Of a stretch of 64,000 bases of DNA, positions 50,737-60,559 are shown piece by piece (within the stretch, counting starts at the first letter, position 1; each line of letters starts with the position of its first letter). A model generated the notes under the pieces. The model worked only from the letters and a program-made list of their open reading frames with translations. It was not told the DNA's origin and did not search any database. Origin of the DNA: CBFHND01 sp965657085 (GTDB lineage: Bacteria; Pseudomonadota; Alphaproteobacteria; Rhodobacterales; Rhodobacteraceae); assembly GCA_965657085.1 (NCBI GenBank), contig CBFHND010000009.1:60634-124633 (forward strand). Reading direction: 5' to 3'. The position numbers and the translations under genes were made by a program.

Positions 50737-51225
50737 GTGAGCGCGGCTGACATCGACAAGCTGCGTTCCAAGATTGGCCAGTTGGTCGTGGAGCGGGATT
50801 TTTTGGCCGAAGCCTCGCATCAGTTGCCCGGGACGCGAGGCAAAAAATGGTGATCCGGGATCACAAGCCGAACGTTCGCCGCCAGTGTGTGCTTCTGACG
50901 CTGGCACGGTCCAATTCGTACTATGAGCCGAAAGGTGAAAGTGCTGAGAACCTGCGGTTCATGGAACTTATCGACAAACAGTTCCTGGAAACGCCCTAGC
51001 ATGGGTTACGCCAAATGGCGCGCTTTGTGCAACGCAACAACCACAAATGCGGGCGGCATCGTCTGCGCCGCCTGATGCGTCTCATGCGGCTGGTACCGAT
51101 TTACCAGGAACCCAACATCCCATTGCCCGGCAACACATGCTTGCATGTGTGAGAGGGGGCAAGGCCGCTAAGGGGCACAAAATCTGGCCATATCTGCTCA
51201 GGAACGTGGTGATCGACCGCAAGAG
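50737..51225 (+). pseudogene. Decayed IS3-family (IS407-like) transposase, orfA end plus orfB start
   Basis: Bases 50737-50850 encode an OrfA C-terminal fragment (IDKLRSKIGQLVVERDFLAE). OrfB starts at 50847 with MVIRDHKPNVRRQCVLLTLARS, in two parts, and stops at a TAG at 50997 exactly where the family has a tryptophan before YGxRQM. The same frame continues as HGLRQMARFVQRNNHK and LRRLMRLMRLVPIYQEPNI, then shifts frame to KAAKGHKIWPYLLRNVVIDR. The DDE catalytic core that should follow is missing. So it is inactive: one nonsense mutation, one frameshift and a 3' deletion. Confidence 0.75.
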
Positions 51226-51252
51226 ATGATCCTGGGGAACGTGACCCTCCAG

Positions 51253-51303
51253 CTAGAACTCATGGAACATCGAGGCTTGCGCTTCCAGCCTCGGTCGGAT
51301 CAT
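51253..51303 (-). pseudogene. Possible N-terminal fragment of a second transposase
   Basis: A GAGGAG ribosome binding site precedes MIRPRLEAQASMFHEF and an immediate stop. This short start resembles IS1182-type transposases (xIxPRxEAQAxLFYEF). It ends where the IS3 remnant sequence takes over, as if truncated by that event. Too short for firm identification. Confidence 0.3.
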
Positions 51304-51419
51304 CGCCAATCGCTCCTCTTGAAACGAATTGAATCAGCAACTTACCATGCAATCAAGCACGACTTCTTCAACAAGATACGCCCCGACCAACTGACTTGTT
51401 GTGATGTGTCCAAAGTCCG

Positions 51420-51644
51420 CTATGCGCAACACGACTTGCCTTCTTGGATCGGTGGACAAGGCACGGTCGCGTATGAACAGTATACACAGCAATCACCTTC
51501 GAGCGGTTTCAGGACCGTTTGACACGACTTGCATTCATAGAACCACTGGCAGGCGTCTGTTGGCATGGTTTCCGTTTCGACATGCCGGCAAGACGGACAG
51601 GTCAGCGTGGACTCCAAGATTACTTTTGTTGCTTCTGCCGCCAT
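51420..51644 (-). CDS. Small cysteine-rich protein of the mer module
   Basis: 74 residues. It has two CxxC-type pairs (LTCPSCRHVET, YECKSCQTVL) that look like a zinc ribbon, then GDCCVYCSYATVPCPPIQ and a final CC: eleven cysteines in total. I recall small proteins ending in GDCCV(Y/F)CSYG-x2-PCPPIQ next to mer or metal-resistance genes in alphaproteobacteria. Its ATG lies 25 bases inside merF, so it is translationally linked to it. A metal-binding role (Hg2+, Zn2+ or a related soft metal) is likely but unproven. The start is the ATG at 51644; the longer open frame is not family-like. Confidence 0.72.
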   Translation of the reverse strand: MAAEATKVILESTLTCPSCRHVETETMPTDACQWFYECKSCQTVLKPLEGDCCVYCSYATVPCPPIQEGKSCCA

Positions 51645-51829
51645 AGCGCGTACCCCGTTAATATGAGAAAACCTGCCAAAATCGGAAGCAAGACTGCGTC
51701 GTTGTAAAGCGCGCCAAGCAGACCAGTCAGCCCAAGCGCCGTTAGCACAATCGGCAACAACGGTGTAAAGCAGCACAGGACTGAAAGAACCGTGCCACCA
51801 AGTCCGAGTGCCAGCATTTTGTTCTTCAT
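51620..51829 (-). CDS. merF: Mercury transporter MerF-like
   Basis: 69 residues from the ATG at 51829. Two transmembrane helices; the first contains VLCCFTPLLPIVL with the vicinal cysteines of MerF, and GLTGLLGAL follows as in the family. MerF-type proteins carry Hg(II) across the inner membrane. The second cysteine pair often found near the MerF C-terminus is absent; the tail is WRQKQQK. It overlaps merT by 4 bases and the Cys-rich gene by 25 bases. Confidence 0.8.
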   Translation of the reverse strand: MKNKMLALGLGGTVLSVLCCFTPLLPIVLTALGLTGLLGALYNDAVLLPILAGFLILTGYALWRQKQQK

Positions 51830-52212
51830 CGGGTCGATCTCCACAACTCCCACATGAACCGTTGTGCTGAGGCTTCCCAATATGGCGATGACAGTGCAAC
51901 CAAGAAGGCAATGGTGGCGAAGGAAACCCAGACTATGGCGGATCGCTTACGCATTGCGCATGTTCTGGGCCACATCAACCGATACCACGCCCAGATGAGC
52001 GCTATGGCGACTGCGACAAGGATGAAACCCCGATACGCAATGAAAGGCCCGAGCATCGTGAGCCATGTACCTCCGAGGCCGATGATGGACAGCCCGATTG
52101 GCAACACACAGCATGAGGCTGACAGCAATGCGAGAAGTGCCGCGATTGGCATGACCAACCGCACAGCCACGCCGGATTCAGTCGCTGTTTGTTGATTTGC
52201 GTTCACGTCCAT
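51826..52212 (-). CDS. merT: Mercuric transport protein MerT-like
   Basis: 128 residues. Helix one holds SASCCVLPIGLSIIGLGGTWL, in which the CC pair and LGGTW are MerT hallmarks, followed by TMLGPFIAYR and two more hydrophobic segments. MerT takes Hg(II) from periplasmic MerP and moves it inward. Only one further cysteine (PRTCAMRK) is present in the cytoplasmic loop, where MerT usually has a pair. It is the first gene of the merT-merF-Cys-rich operon and diverges from merR across 42 bases. No merP or merA gene is present. Confidence 0.85.
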   Translation of the reverse strand: MDVNANQQTATESGVAVRLVMPIAALLALLSASCCVLPIGLSIIGLGGTWLTMLGPFIAYRGFILVAVAIALIWAWYRLMWPRTCAMRKRSAIVWVSFATIAFLVALSSPYWEASAQRFMWELWRSTR

Positions 52213-52226
52213 TCTGCGTTTTTAAT

Positions 52227-52245
52227 TCCTGTAGTAACTACAGGA
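52227..52245. promoter_or_regulatory. mer operator with MerR-type spacing
   Basis: TCCTGTAGT-A-ACTACAGGA is a perfect 19-base dyad in the merT/merR gap. On the merT strand it sits between TTGCTC and TAAAAA, which are 19 bases apart. That long spacer is the hallmark of promoters activated by MerR-family proteins. Confidence 0.75.
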
Positions 52246-52254
52246 GCAAGCAAA

Positions 52255-52680
52255 ATGTTCACCATCGGCAAGGCGTCAGAACAAAGCGGCGTGAACATCG
52301 AAACGATCCGCTATTACGAACGCGAAGGCATTGTTCCAAAGCCGGGGCGCTCAGCGGGAGGTCGCAGGCTCTATTCACCAGATGAAATCGCCATATTGAG
52401 ATTTGTGCGGCGTTGTCGAGACTTGGGTTTCCCAATCTCGATCATCCAGACATTCCTGTCGCTGACGGAACAGGATGATCGAAGTTGCGCTGAGGTGAAG
52501 ACGTTAGCGGAAAACCATCTCGAAGAGATCAACGCCAAGATCGAGAACCTGACACGCCTCCGCGAAGCGCTACTAAGCCTGTCTTCGAATTGTGATGAGG
52601 GGACCGCGGCCTGTCCGATGTTGGCCTCTCTCATGAAAGATGGTTTTAGCGAAGAAAAATCTGATCAAAGCAGACATTAA
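52255..52680 (+). CDS. merR: MerR family regulator (mercury type)
   Basis: 141 residues. FTIGKASEQSGVNIETIRYYEREGI is the winged-helix start, given here in part: IETIRYYEREG is the MerR signature. The long dimerisation helix is followed by NCDEGTAACPML, and a further cysteine lies in DDRSCAEVK. These three match the Hg(II)-binding cysteines of MerR, though the last two are 7 residues apart, closer than in Tn501 MerR. CAGGAGCAAG precedes the ATG at 52255. It should repress and activate the divergent merT promoter. Confidence 0.85.
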   Translation: MFTIGKASEQSGVNIETIRYYEREGIVPKPGRSAGGRRLYSPDEIAILRFVRRCRDLGFPISIIQTFLSLTEQDDRSCAEVKTLAENHLEEINAKIENLTRLREALLSLSSNCDEGTAACPMLASLMKDGFSEEKSDQSRH

Positions 52681-52863
52681 GTCAGCTCCCTTGAACGGCA
52701 GCAAAGTCCAAGTTTTGTGGCTGCTGTCAGCGTGAGCTGCAGCGGCGACAAATCCGACAAGGAGGAAAGCGCGGGCAGATTTTGGTGCTATGGGGATCGT
52801 GGCTCAAGGCTTGGTTGGCCGATGCCCTGACGCACGAAGCTGACGACGCCGATAGGTGTCGGC

Positions 52864-53935
52864 TGAACCGCCCCGTTTTTCCCGGAGGCTGATTACTCCG
52901 TTTCACGCGACTTTATCGAAGTCGTTACACTGTTCAAAGAACTTCTCTTCGGCCTCTGCTGGCGGGATGTTTCCGAAGGGTTGCAGCAGGCGTCGGTTGT
53001 TGAGCCGGTCGACCCATTTTAAGGTCTTCCGTTCGACTGCGTCTGCAGTTTTCCACGGCCCCAATCGGTGAATGACCTCGGCCTTGAACAGCCCGATGAT
53101 GGTCTCGGCAAGCGCGTTGTCGTAACTGTCGCCGACGCTGCCGACCGATGGCTCAATCCCGGCTTCAGCCAAGCGTTCGGTATAGCGGACCGAGCACGAA
53201 CTGAGTCTGCGGTGATCGTGACGCTTGCCAACCAACGATCCGGTTGGCGAAAGTGTCGACCACGAAGGCGACATAGACGAAGCCCTGCCATGTCGAGACG
53301 TAAGTGAAGTCGCTGACCCACAACGTTTTTGGCGCTGGTGCGCGGAATTGCCGGTTCACCCTGTCACGCGGACAAGGCAGGGCTTTGTCGGGTCGCGTCG
53401 TCTTCTGAGACTTGCCTCGCACAACGCCCTGTATGCCAAGCTGCCGCATCAGACGATCCACCGTGCAGAGGGCGACACCAAAACCTTCGCGACGCACCTG
53501 ATGCCAGACCTTACGCACCCCGTAAACCTTGAAGTTCTGGTCCCAGACGCGCTGAACCTCGGGCCGCAACACGGCATCCCGCTTGGCGCGAGCAGATGCA
53601 CGATCCGGATCACGGGCAACAGCCAGATGCTCGTGGAAGGTCGAGGGGACGATCGGCAAAGCCCGGCAGATCGGCTCGACCCCATACTCGGCCCGGTGAT
53701 CGTCAATGGTCCCGATCATCGTTTCAGTGGGCGGTCGTGCTCCGCCTGAGCAAAATACGCGCTGGCCTTCTTGAGAATCTCATTGGCCTGACGCAGTTCG
53801 CGCACTTTGCGTTCCCGTTTCTTGATCCTGGACCGCTCTTCTGGCGTCACGCCATCCCGGCGACCAGCGTCGCAACGTATCGCGGCCACAGCCGATCTTC
53901 GGGGCAATCGCCTTGATCGCCGCCTAATGGTTCGC
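52864..53935 (-). pseudogene. Decayed IS3-family insertion sequence with broken orfA and orfB
   Basis: Right end at 52864 reads TGAACCGCCCCG, the IS3-group terminal repeat type. The partner repeat is missing. OrfA pieces occur in two frames (AIAPKIGCGRDTLRRW, then RRDGVTPEERSRIKK and VRELRQANEILKKASAYFAQAE at 53716-53961). OrfB starts in 53165-53719 (YGVRKVWHQVRREG, TLWVSDFTYVSTWQGF with the first catalytic D) and resumes in another frame at about 53195-52903 (ERLAEAGIEPSVGSVGDSYDNALAE). The segment with the second catalytic aspartate (HSDRGSQY region) is deleted. Non-functional. Confidence 0.8.
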
Positions 53936-54121
53936 TTAGTTGCCTTTATTGTCGAGCACAATCCGCACCGCTCGCGCGCGTGTCTCAGGCGAATGGCTCA
54001 GATACCGCGCGAAATCGCGCATCGCACGCAGATACACCGTCCGGGTCTTGGGGTGCAGCCCCTTGATCTGAACGTCTTCGACAAAACGCTTGCGTAGTTT
54101 GGGAACATATTGATCGGTCAT
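53936..54121 (-). pseudogene. N-terminal fragment of a tyrosine recombinase, truncated at the IS junction
   Basis: 61 codons: TDQYVPKLRKRFVEDVQIKGL and HPKTRTVYLRAMRDFARYL are the SAM-like N-terminal domain of phage-type integrases often associated with IS91-like elements. After SHSPET the similarity ends and the sequence runs into the second IS3 remnant. The catalytic domain (R-H-R-Y) is absent. GGAGGGTC lies just upstream of the ATG. Confidence 0.65.
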
Positions 54122-54310
54122 CAGACCCTCCTGTCATCAGATTGAGAAGGTCCCAATCGTCAGACAGGTGCGTCAGTTCACAAAATCCATGCCGCTCATA
54201 TTTGCGTAAAACATCCACCACAAACGACAATACCGCGAGAGCGGTTTCGTCCAAGCCCGCTCTGCTGACCTTCGGCGCGCGTCGCCTGTGACATCCGGCC
54301 CGCTGCGCCC

Positions 54311-54886
54311 CTATTCGCGGTTCGCACCCGGCACCCACAGCACATCGTCCTTGCCGCCGTTGTTGGCGATGCGGGCGGCTACGAAGAACCAGTCGCTCAA
54401 CCGGTTGAGGTATTTGACCGCGGCGGGGTTCACCGCTTCCATCGTTGCCAGCTCAACCGCCAGCCGCTCGGCCCGCCGCGCCACCGTCCGGCACACGTGC
54501 AGGTGGGCAGCCAGCGCTGATCCACCGGGCAGGATGAAGCTGCGCAAGGGGTCAAGAACCTCGTTCATCGCGTCGATCTCGGATTCCAGCCGCGTCACCT
54601 GCGCATCCTGCATCCGCAGAGGCGGGTATTCGGCCTCGGCGTCCTTCTCCATGTCCGGGCGGCACATGTCCGCGCCCAGATCGAACAGGTCGTTCTGGAT
54701 GCGTGACAGGGCCGTGTCCAACGCGTCCTCCGCCTCCAGCCGCGCCACGCCCACGAAACTGTTCAATTCGTCGGACGTGCCATAGGCCGTGACCCGCATT
54801 GCGTGTTTCGCCACGCGCGCGCCATTCCCCAGTGCGGTTTCGCCCGCGTCACCCGTTTTCGTATAAATCTTGTTGAGAACAACCAT
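54311..54886 (-). CDS. Cob(I)alamin adenosyltransferase, PduO type
   Basis: 191 residues. NKIYTKTGDAGETALGNG is the ATP-binding N-terminus, and YGTSDELNSFVG and ILPGGSALAAHLHVCRTVARRAER are PduO-type signatures. The enzyme transfers the adenosyl group of ATP to cob(I)alamin, making coenzyme B12. It is the first core gene after the accessory island and runs on the minus strand behind the HIG1-like gene, with which it is separated by 5 bases. Confidence 0.93.
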   Translation of the reverse strand: MVVLNKIYTKTGDAGETALGNGARVAKHAMRVTAYGTSDELNSFVGVARLEAEDALDTALSRIQNDLFDLGADMCRPDMEKDAEAEYPPLRMQDAQVTRLESEIDAMNEVLDPLRSFILPGGSALAAHLHVCRTVARRAERLAVELATMEAVNPAAVKYLNRLSDWFFVAARIANNGGKDDVLWVPGANRE

Positions 54887-54891
54887 CTGCC

Positions 54892-55098
54892 TCAGCCCCC
54901 TGTCTGACGGAAATAAACATAAAGCGCGATCAGAACCACGGCCACGAACTGCGCCCCGATCCGGTAGCGCATCAACTTGTTGCTGTTCTTGCTGGCCCAG
55001 CCGTCGCCCTTTGCAAAGCCGCCAAGGCCCAGCATCAACACCACGACCACGGCCAGACAGGCCAGCACGATCAACACAAACAGGGGGTCACCGGACAT
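54892..55098 (-). CDS. HIG1-like twin transmembrane protein
   Basis: 68 residues with two transmembrane helices (about 6-28 and 43-63) joined by a polar loop KGDGWASKNSNKLMRYRIG. The loop SNKLMRYRxGxQ and layout match the HIG1 domain (hypoxia-induced gene), found in mitochondria as respiratory supercomplex factors and in alphaproteobacteria as small membrane proteins. Role in the respiratory chain is an inference by homology. It sits 5 bases before the cobalamin adenosyltransferase gene. Confidence 0.8.
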   Translation of the reverse strand: MSGDPLFVLIVLACLAVVVVLMLGLGGFAKGDGWASKNSNKLMRYRIGAQFVAVVLIALYVYFRQTGG

Positions 55099-55169
55099 GC
55101 CGTATTCCTTTTCTCACGTTCCGCGCAGATGTAGCGGTGCAGCGCGGAAAAGCGAACCCGATTTTGTGA

Positions 55170-56000
55170 TCAGGCCTTCGACAGCAGCCAATCCAGCGCC
55201 CGCGTCGGCAGTAGACGGCGCAGCGCGGCCAGCGCATAGGTGGGCGTGGTCACGAAATAACGCGCGCGGGGCCGGGGGCTTTCCAGCGCCCGCACCAGCT
55301 TGCGCGTGACCGCCTCGGCCGGCAATTCAAAGGGGTCCGGCCCCTTGCTTTCATACAGCCGCTTGCGCAGCCCATTGCGGTATTGATCGGCACGCGCCGA
55401 CGCCTCCCAATCCACCCATTTTTCAAACTGCGTGGCGGCGTTGATGCGAAACTTCGTGGTGATGGGGCCGGGTTCGATCAGGATCACGTTGATGTCGGTG
55501 TTGCGCAGCTCCAGCCGCATGGTGTCACTCAGCCCCTCCAGCGCGAACTTGGTCGCGTTATAGGCCCCTCGCCACGGCATGGTGACAAGGCCAAGCACCG
55601 AAGAACACTGCACAATCCGCCCATGCCCTTGCGCGCGCATCACCGGGATCACCGCCCGCGACAGGCTGTGCCAGCCAAAGAAATTGGCCTCGAAAATGGC
55701 GCGCAGGGCGTCCGTCGGCAGGTCTTCGACCGCGCCCGGAATGGCATAGGCCCCGTTGTTGAAGAGCGCATCCAGCGTGCCGCCCGTGGCCGCCAGAACC
55801 TCGGCCAAACCGGCGGCGATGGTGGCCTCGTCCTCGTAATCGATGCGCGGGCTGTCGAACCCTTCGGCGATCAGGCGGTCGCAATCGTCCTGCGACCTGC
55901 AGGCGGCAAACACCCGCCAGCCCTTTGCGCGCAATCCATGCGCCGCGTCATATCCGATGCCCGAGGAACACCCGGTGATAAGAATTGATTTACCCGTCAT
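55170..56000 (-). CDS. SDR family oxidoreductase
   Basis: 276 residues from the ATG at 56000. ILITGCSSGIGYDAAHGL is the cofactor motif TGxxxGIG, NNGAYAIPG the NNxG element, and SSVLGLVTMPWRGAYNATKFALEG carries the catalytic serine, tyrosine and lysine in order. The C-terminal part is basic with FVTTPTYALAALRRLLP, possibly membrane-associated. Classical SDR fold. The substrate is unknown. A longer start at 56039 would add 13 residues of no family character. Confidence 0.9.
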   Translation of the reverse strand: MTGKSILITGCSSGIGYDAAHGLRAKGWRVFAACRSQDDCDRLIAEGFDSPRIDYEDEATIAAGLAEVLAATGGTLDALFNNGAYAIPGAVEDLPTDALRAIFEANFFGWHSLSRAVIPVMRAQGHGRIVQCSSVLGLVTMPWRGAYNATKFALEGLSDTMRLELRNTDINVILIEPGPITTKFRINAATQFEKWVDWEASARADQYRNGLRKRLYESKGPDPFELPAEAVTRKLVRALESPRPRARYFVTTPTYALAALRRLLPTRALDWLLSKA

Positions 56001-56058
56001 GAAAAAACCCTGCGCTGCGTGTCGCAGCACAGGTGTCACGTCACGCGTGGCTTGGCAA

Positions 56059-56712
56059 TCAGCCTTGTGTCAGCAGGAAATCTGCCATCCAGCCCACCGG
56101 GCCGCCATCCACCGGGCGCAGCTTGACCCATCCGTCGCCCGGATCCTGCAGCACTTCCACCTCGGTGCCGCGGGTCAGGCTGTTGACCACGGAATAGTCT
56201 TTGCCGGGCCCGCCGCGCACGTTCACGCGGTTGCCGGTTACGGACCGGATGTCGCTGTCGTTCACTTCTTGCAACGGCTGAACCGCACTTGGGTTCAGGC
56301 CCGCAACAAGGCTTGGCAGGATGATCGTGGGCTCTGCAGTCAGATCGTCGATGAACGCTTCACCTGTAACAAGCGATGCCTCAACCACGTTTGCAGACGT
56401 CGCGGTGGCAACCGCCTGTGTCGCAACAACCGTCGGCTTGGGGGTAATGATGTTCTTGGTGGTGGTCAGGTTCAACGCGGAGCGGGTCACATCGTCTGAC
56501 TGCTGCGCCTGCGACGTGTCGACGGACGCCAGAAGGGTCCGCGCTTTTTCCGGCGCGACGGGGGACAGATCCTGCGTTTCGATTCGGGACAGGCGCAATG
56601 CTTCGCCATCAAAGTCGGAGCCACCACTCAGCTCGTAGAAAGCCCAGCCCAGAAACCCGAATGTCACAAGAATAAAGCGCGCCACCGTGCGACCCCCCAA
56701 ATACATCACCAA
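56059..56712 (-). CDS. SH3 domain-containing membrane-anchored protein
   Basis: 217 residues. One transmembrane helix near the N-terminus (ARFILVTFGFLGWAFYEL), a long low-complexity linker rich in T, A and V, and a C-terminal bacterial SH3 domain (VNVRGGPGKDYSVVNSLTRGTEVEVL, split by its usual turn, ending GPVGWMADFLL). Such proteins bind peptidoglycan in the periplasm. Alternative starts MVMYL at 56712 or MYL at 56706. It diverges from parC across about 196 bases. Confidence 0.8.
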   Translation of the reverse strand: MVMYLGGRTVARFILVTFGFLGWAFYELSGGSDFDGEALRLSRIETQDLSPVAPEKARTLLASVDTSQAQQSDDVTRSALNLTTTKNIITPKPTVVATQAVATATSANVVEASLVTGEAFIDDLTAEPTIILPSLVAGLNPSAVQPLQEVNDSDIRSVTGNRVNVRGGPGKDYSVVNSLTRGTEVEVLQDPGDGWVKLRPVDGGPVGWMADFLLTQG

Positions 56713-56908
56713 ACGCGGCCTAGCAAAACCGCTCGATCAACAACGTAACAGGTCGACCGATTCTGCGCAGTGAGAATTGCCACGAATTCTTCCCCCTCAG
56801 CGCGATGTGTCGTGAAGGCAACGCCCCAGACAGCGGATGGGTTCCAATCGTATGCCTGACCGCGCTTCGGTGCTTGTTCCCGCCCATGTGGGTCGCTACA
56901 CAGCATCT
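56713..56908. promoter_or_regulatory. Divergent intergenic region between SH3 protein gene and parC
   Basis: 196 bases. An AGAATT/AATTCT dyad lies near 56771-56789. No ORF with family character is visible. The parC frame is open through part of it, but the preferred parC start is at 56909. Promoter boxes cannot be assigned. Confidence 0.3.
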
Positions 56909-59224
<2,316 letters not shown>

Positions 59225-59326
59225 CGGTAACCTTGGGCTACGCTGATACGGCAGTGCACACCGCGCGGCAAAGACGCGGACCAACATCGTCGGCAATCGA
59301 CACGGGCAAAACCAAGGGCAACTTTC

Positions 59327-60559
59327 ATGACCACGCATATCCAAGGTGTTTACCACGGCAAAAAGGGATCGCTTTTCGGTCTCTATTTCAAGACCGCGCT
59401 GCTGACGCTGATCACTGCGGGCATCTACCGTTTCTGGGCCAAGACGCGCATCCGCAAATACATCTGGTCCGCGACCTCGGGCGGCAACGACAGCTTTGAA
59501 TACACCGGCACCGGGCTTGAGAAACTGCTGGGCTTTCTCGTCGCCATTGTCATTCTCGCCGTCTACCTCGGGATCGTGCAGATGGCCCTGTTCTATTTCG
59601 GCCTCAATCTCTTTGTCGAACCCACCAACGACTTCGAAGCGCTCGCGCAAGTCGGCGCGATCTATCTGACCCTTCTTGCTGTGCTGCCCCTGATGCTCTT
59701 CGCGCGGTACCGGGCGCGGCGCTACAAGTTGGCGCGCACCCGCTGGCGGGGCATCCGTTTCGGCATGGACAACGGTGCGTGGGGTTTTGTCTGGCGGGCG
59801 CTGGGCCACTACCTGCTGACCATCCTGACACTGGGCATCCTGTTGCCACGCCAAACCTTCAAACTGGAAAAATACATGGCCGACCGGACGTGGTACGGCG
59901 ATGCGAAATTCGAACAGACGGGAAAATGGACGGCGCTCTATCCCGGCCTCAAACACGTGGTGATCGGACTGGTCATCATGATCGGCGGCACCGCTTTGGC
60001 CGTCTTTCTCGATATGCCGGGTCTGGCGGCGCTTGCAGGCATCATCGGTTATGTCTGGCTGATCGTGGGCTTTGCCGCATACCGCATCTATGCGCTGAAC
60101 TACATGATGGGGCACAAGGTTCTGGACGGCATCGTCACCTTCACTTCCGGCGCCCGGACGCAACGGGTGGTGGGCATTGTTGTGACCGGCATTCTTGCGA
60201 TCATCGGTGCCACCGTGGTGGGCGTTATCCTGATGGGGCTGATACTGGCCGCCATTCTGGGCCTCAATGCGGACATGATCACCGGCATGGTCGGGGGCCG
60301 CGGCGTTGACATCACCCAGATCGAAACCGCCGGCGGTGCGCTGGGCGGGATCGTGATCGTGGTCACTTACGTGGCCTTGATCCTCGCGCTGGGCGGTCTG
60401 TCGCTGGTGATGATCACCCAACGCATCATCGGTCATGTGGTCGACAACATCATGCTGGCCAACGCGCCGCACCTTGATCAGATCCACCAACGCGCCGCCG
60501 ATGCCGGTGCCGACGCCGAAGGTTTTGCCGACGCGCTGGACATCGGCGGGGCCATCTGA
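59327..60559 (+). CDS. DUF898 (YjgN-like) multi-TM membrane protein
   Basis: 410 residues. The N-terminus GLYFKTALLTLITAGIYRFWAKTRIRKYIW is repeated in weaker form later, as in YjgN family proteins: the underlying block is roughly TLGILLPRQTFKLEKYMADR. Seven or eight transmembrane segments. Function unknown. Its TGA overlaps the ATG of the M48 peptidase gene by one base, so the two proteins are translationally coupled. The pair may form a membrane protease unit, an inference. Confidence 0.85.
   Translation: MTTHIQGVYHGKKGSLFGLYFKTALLTLITAGIYRFWAKTRIRKYIWSATSGGNDSFEYTGTGLEKLLGFLVAIVILAVYLGIVQMALFYFGLNLFVEPTNDFEALAQVGAIYLTLLAVLPLMLFARYRARRYKLARTRWRGIRFGMDNGAWGFVWRALGHYLLTILTLGILLPRQTFKLEKYMADRTWYGDAKFEQTGKWTALYPGLKHVVIGLVIMIGGTALAVFLDMPGLAALAGIIGYVWLIVGFAAYRIYALNYMMGHKVLDGIVTFTSGARTQRVVGIVVTGILAIIGATVVGVILMGLILAAILGLNADMITGMVGGRGVDITQIETAGGALGGIVIVVTYVALILALGGLSLVMITQRIIGHVVDNIMLANAPHLDQIHQRAADAGADAEGFADALDIGGAI

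Larger units (their letters stand above)
50600..54310. mobile_element. Accessory island with IS scars and a partial mercury module
   Basis: This 3.7-kb stretch is visibly AT-richer than the flanks and contains only decayed mobile-element genes plus merR-merT-merF and a small Cys-rich gene. Core genes lie directly on both sides (GbsR-type regulator, cobalamin adenosyltransferase). The left part is an IS3-type remnant, the right part a second IS3-type remnant joined to a tyrosine recombinase fragment. No intact inverted repeats or target duplication of the whole island were found. In the subregions 51226-51419, 52681-52863 and 54122-54310 I recognise nothing beyond a possible 16-codon transposase start (separate entry). 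Confidence 0.6.

Noticed and set aside
54122..54310. Remnant coding sequence between integrase fragment and cobalamin adenosyltransferase gene
   Set aside because: A short open minus frame (AGLDETALAVLSFVVDVL) looks protein-like but I could not assign it to any family, so no feature was made.
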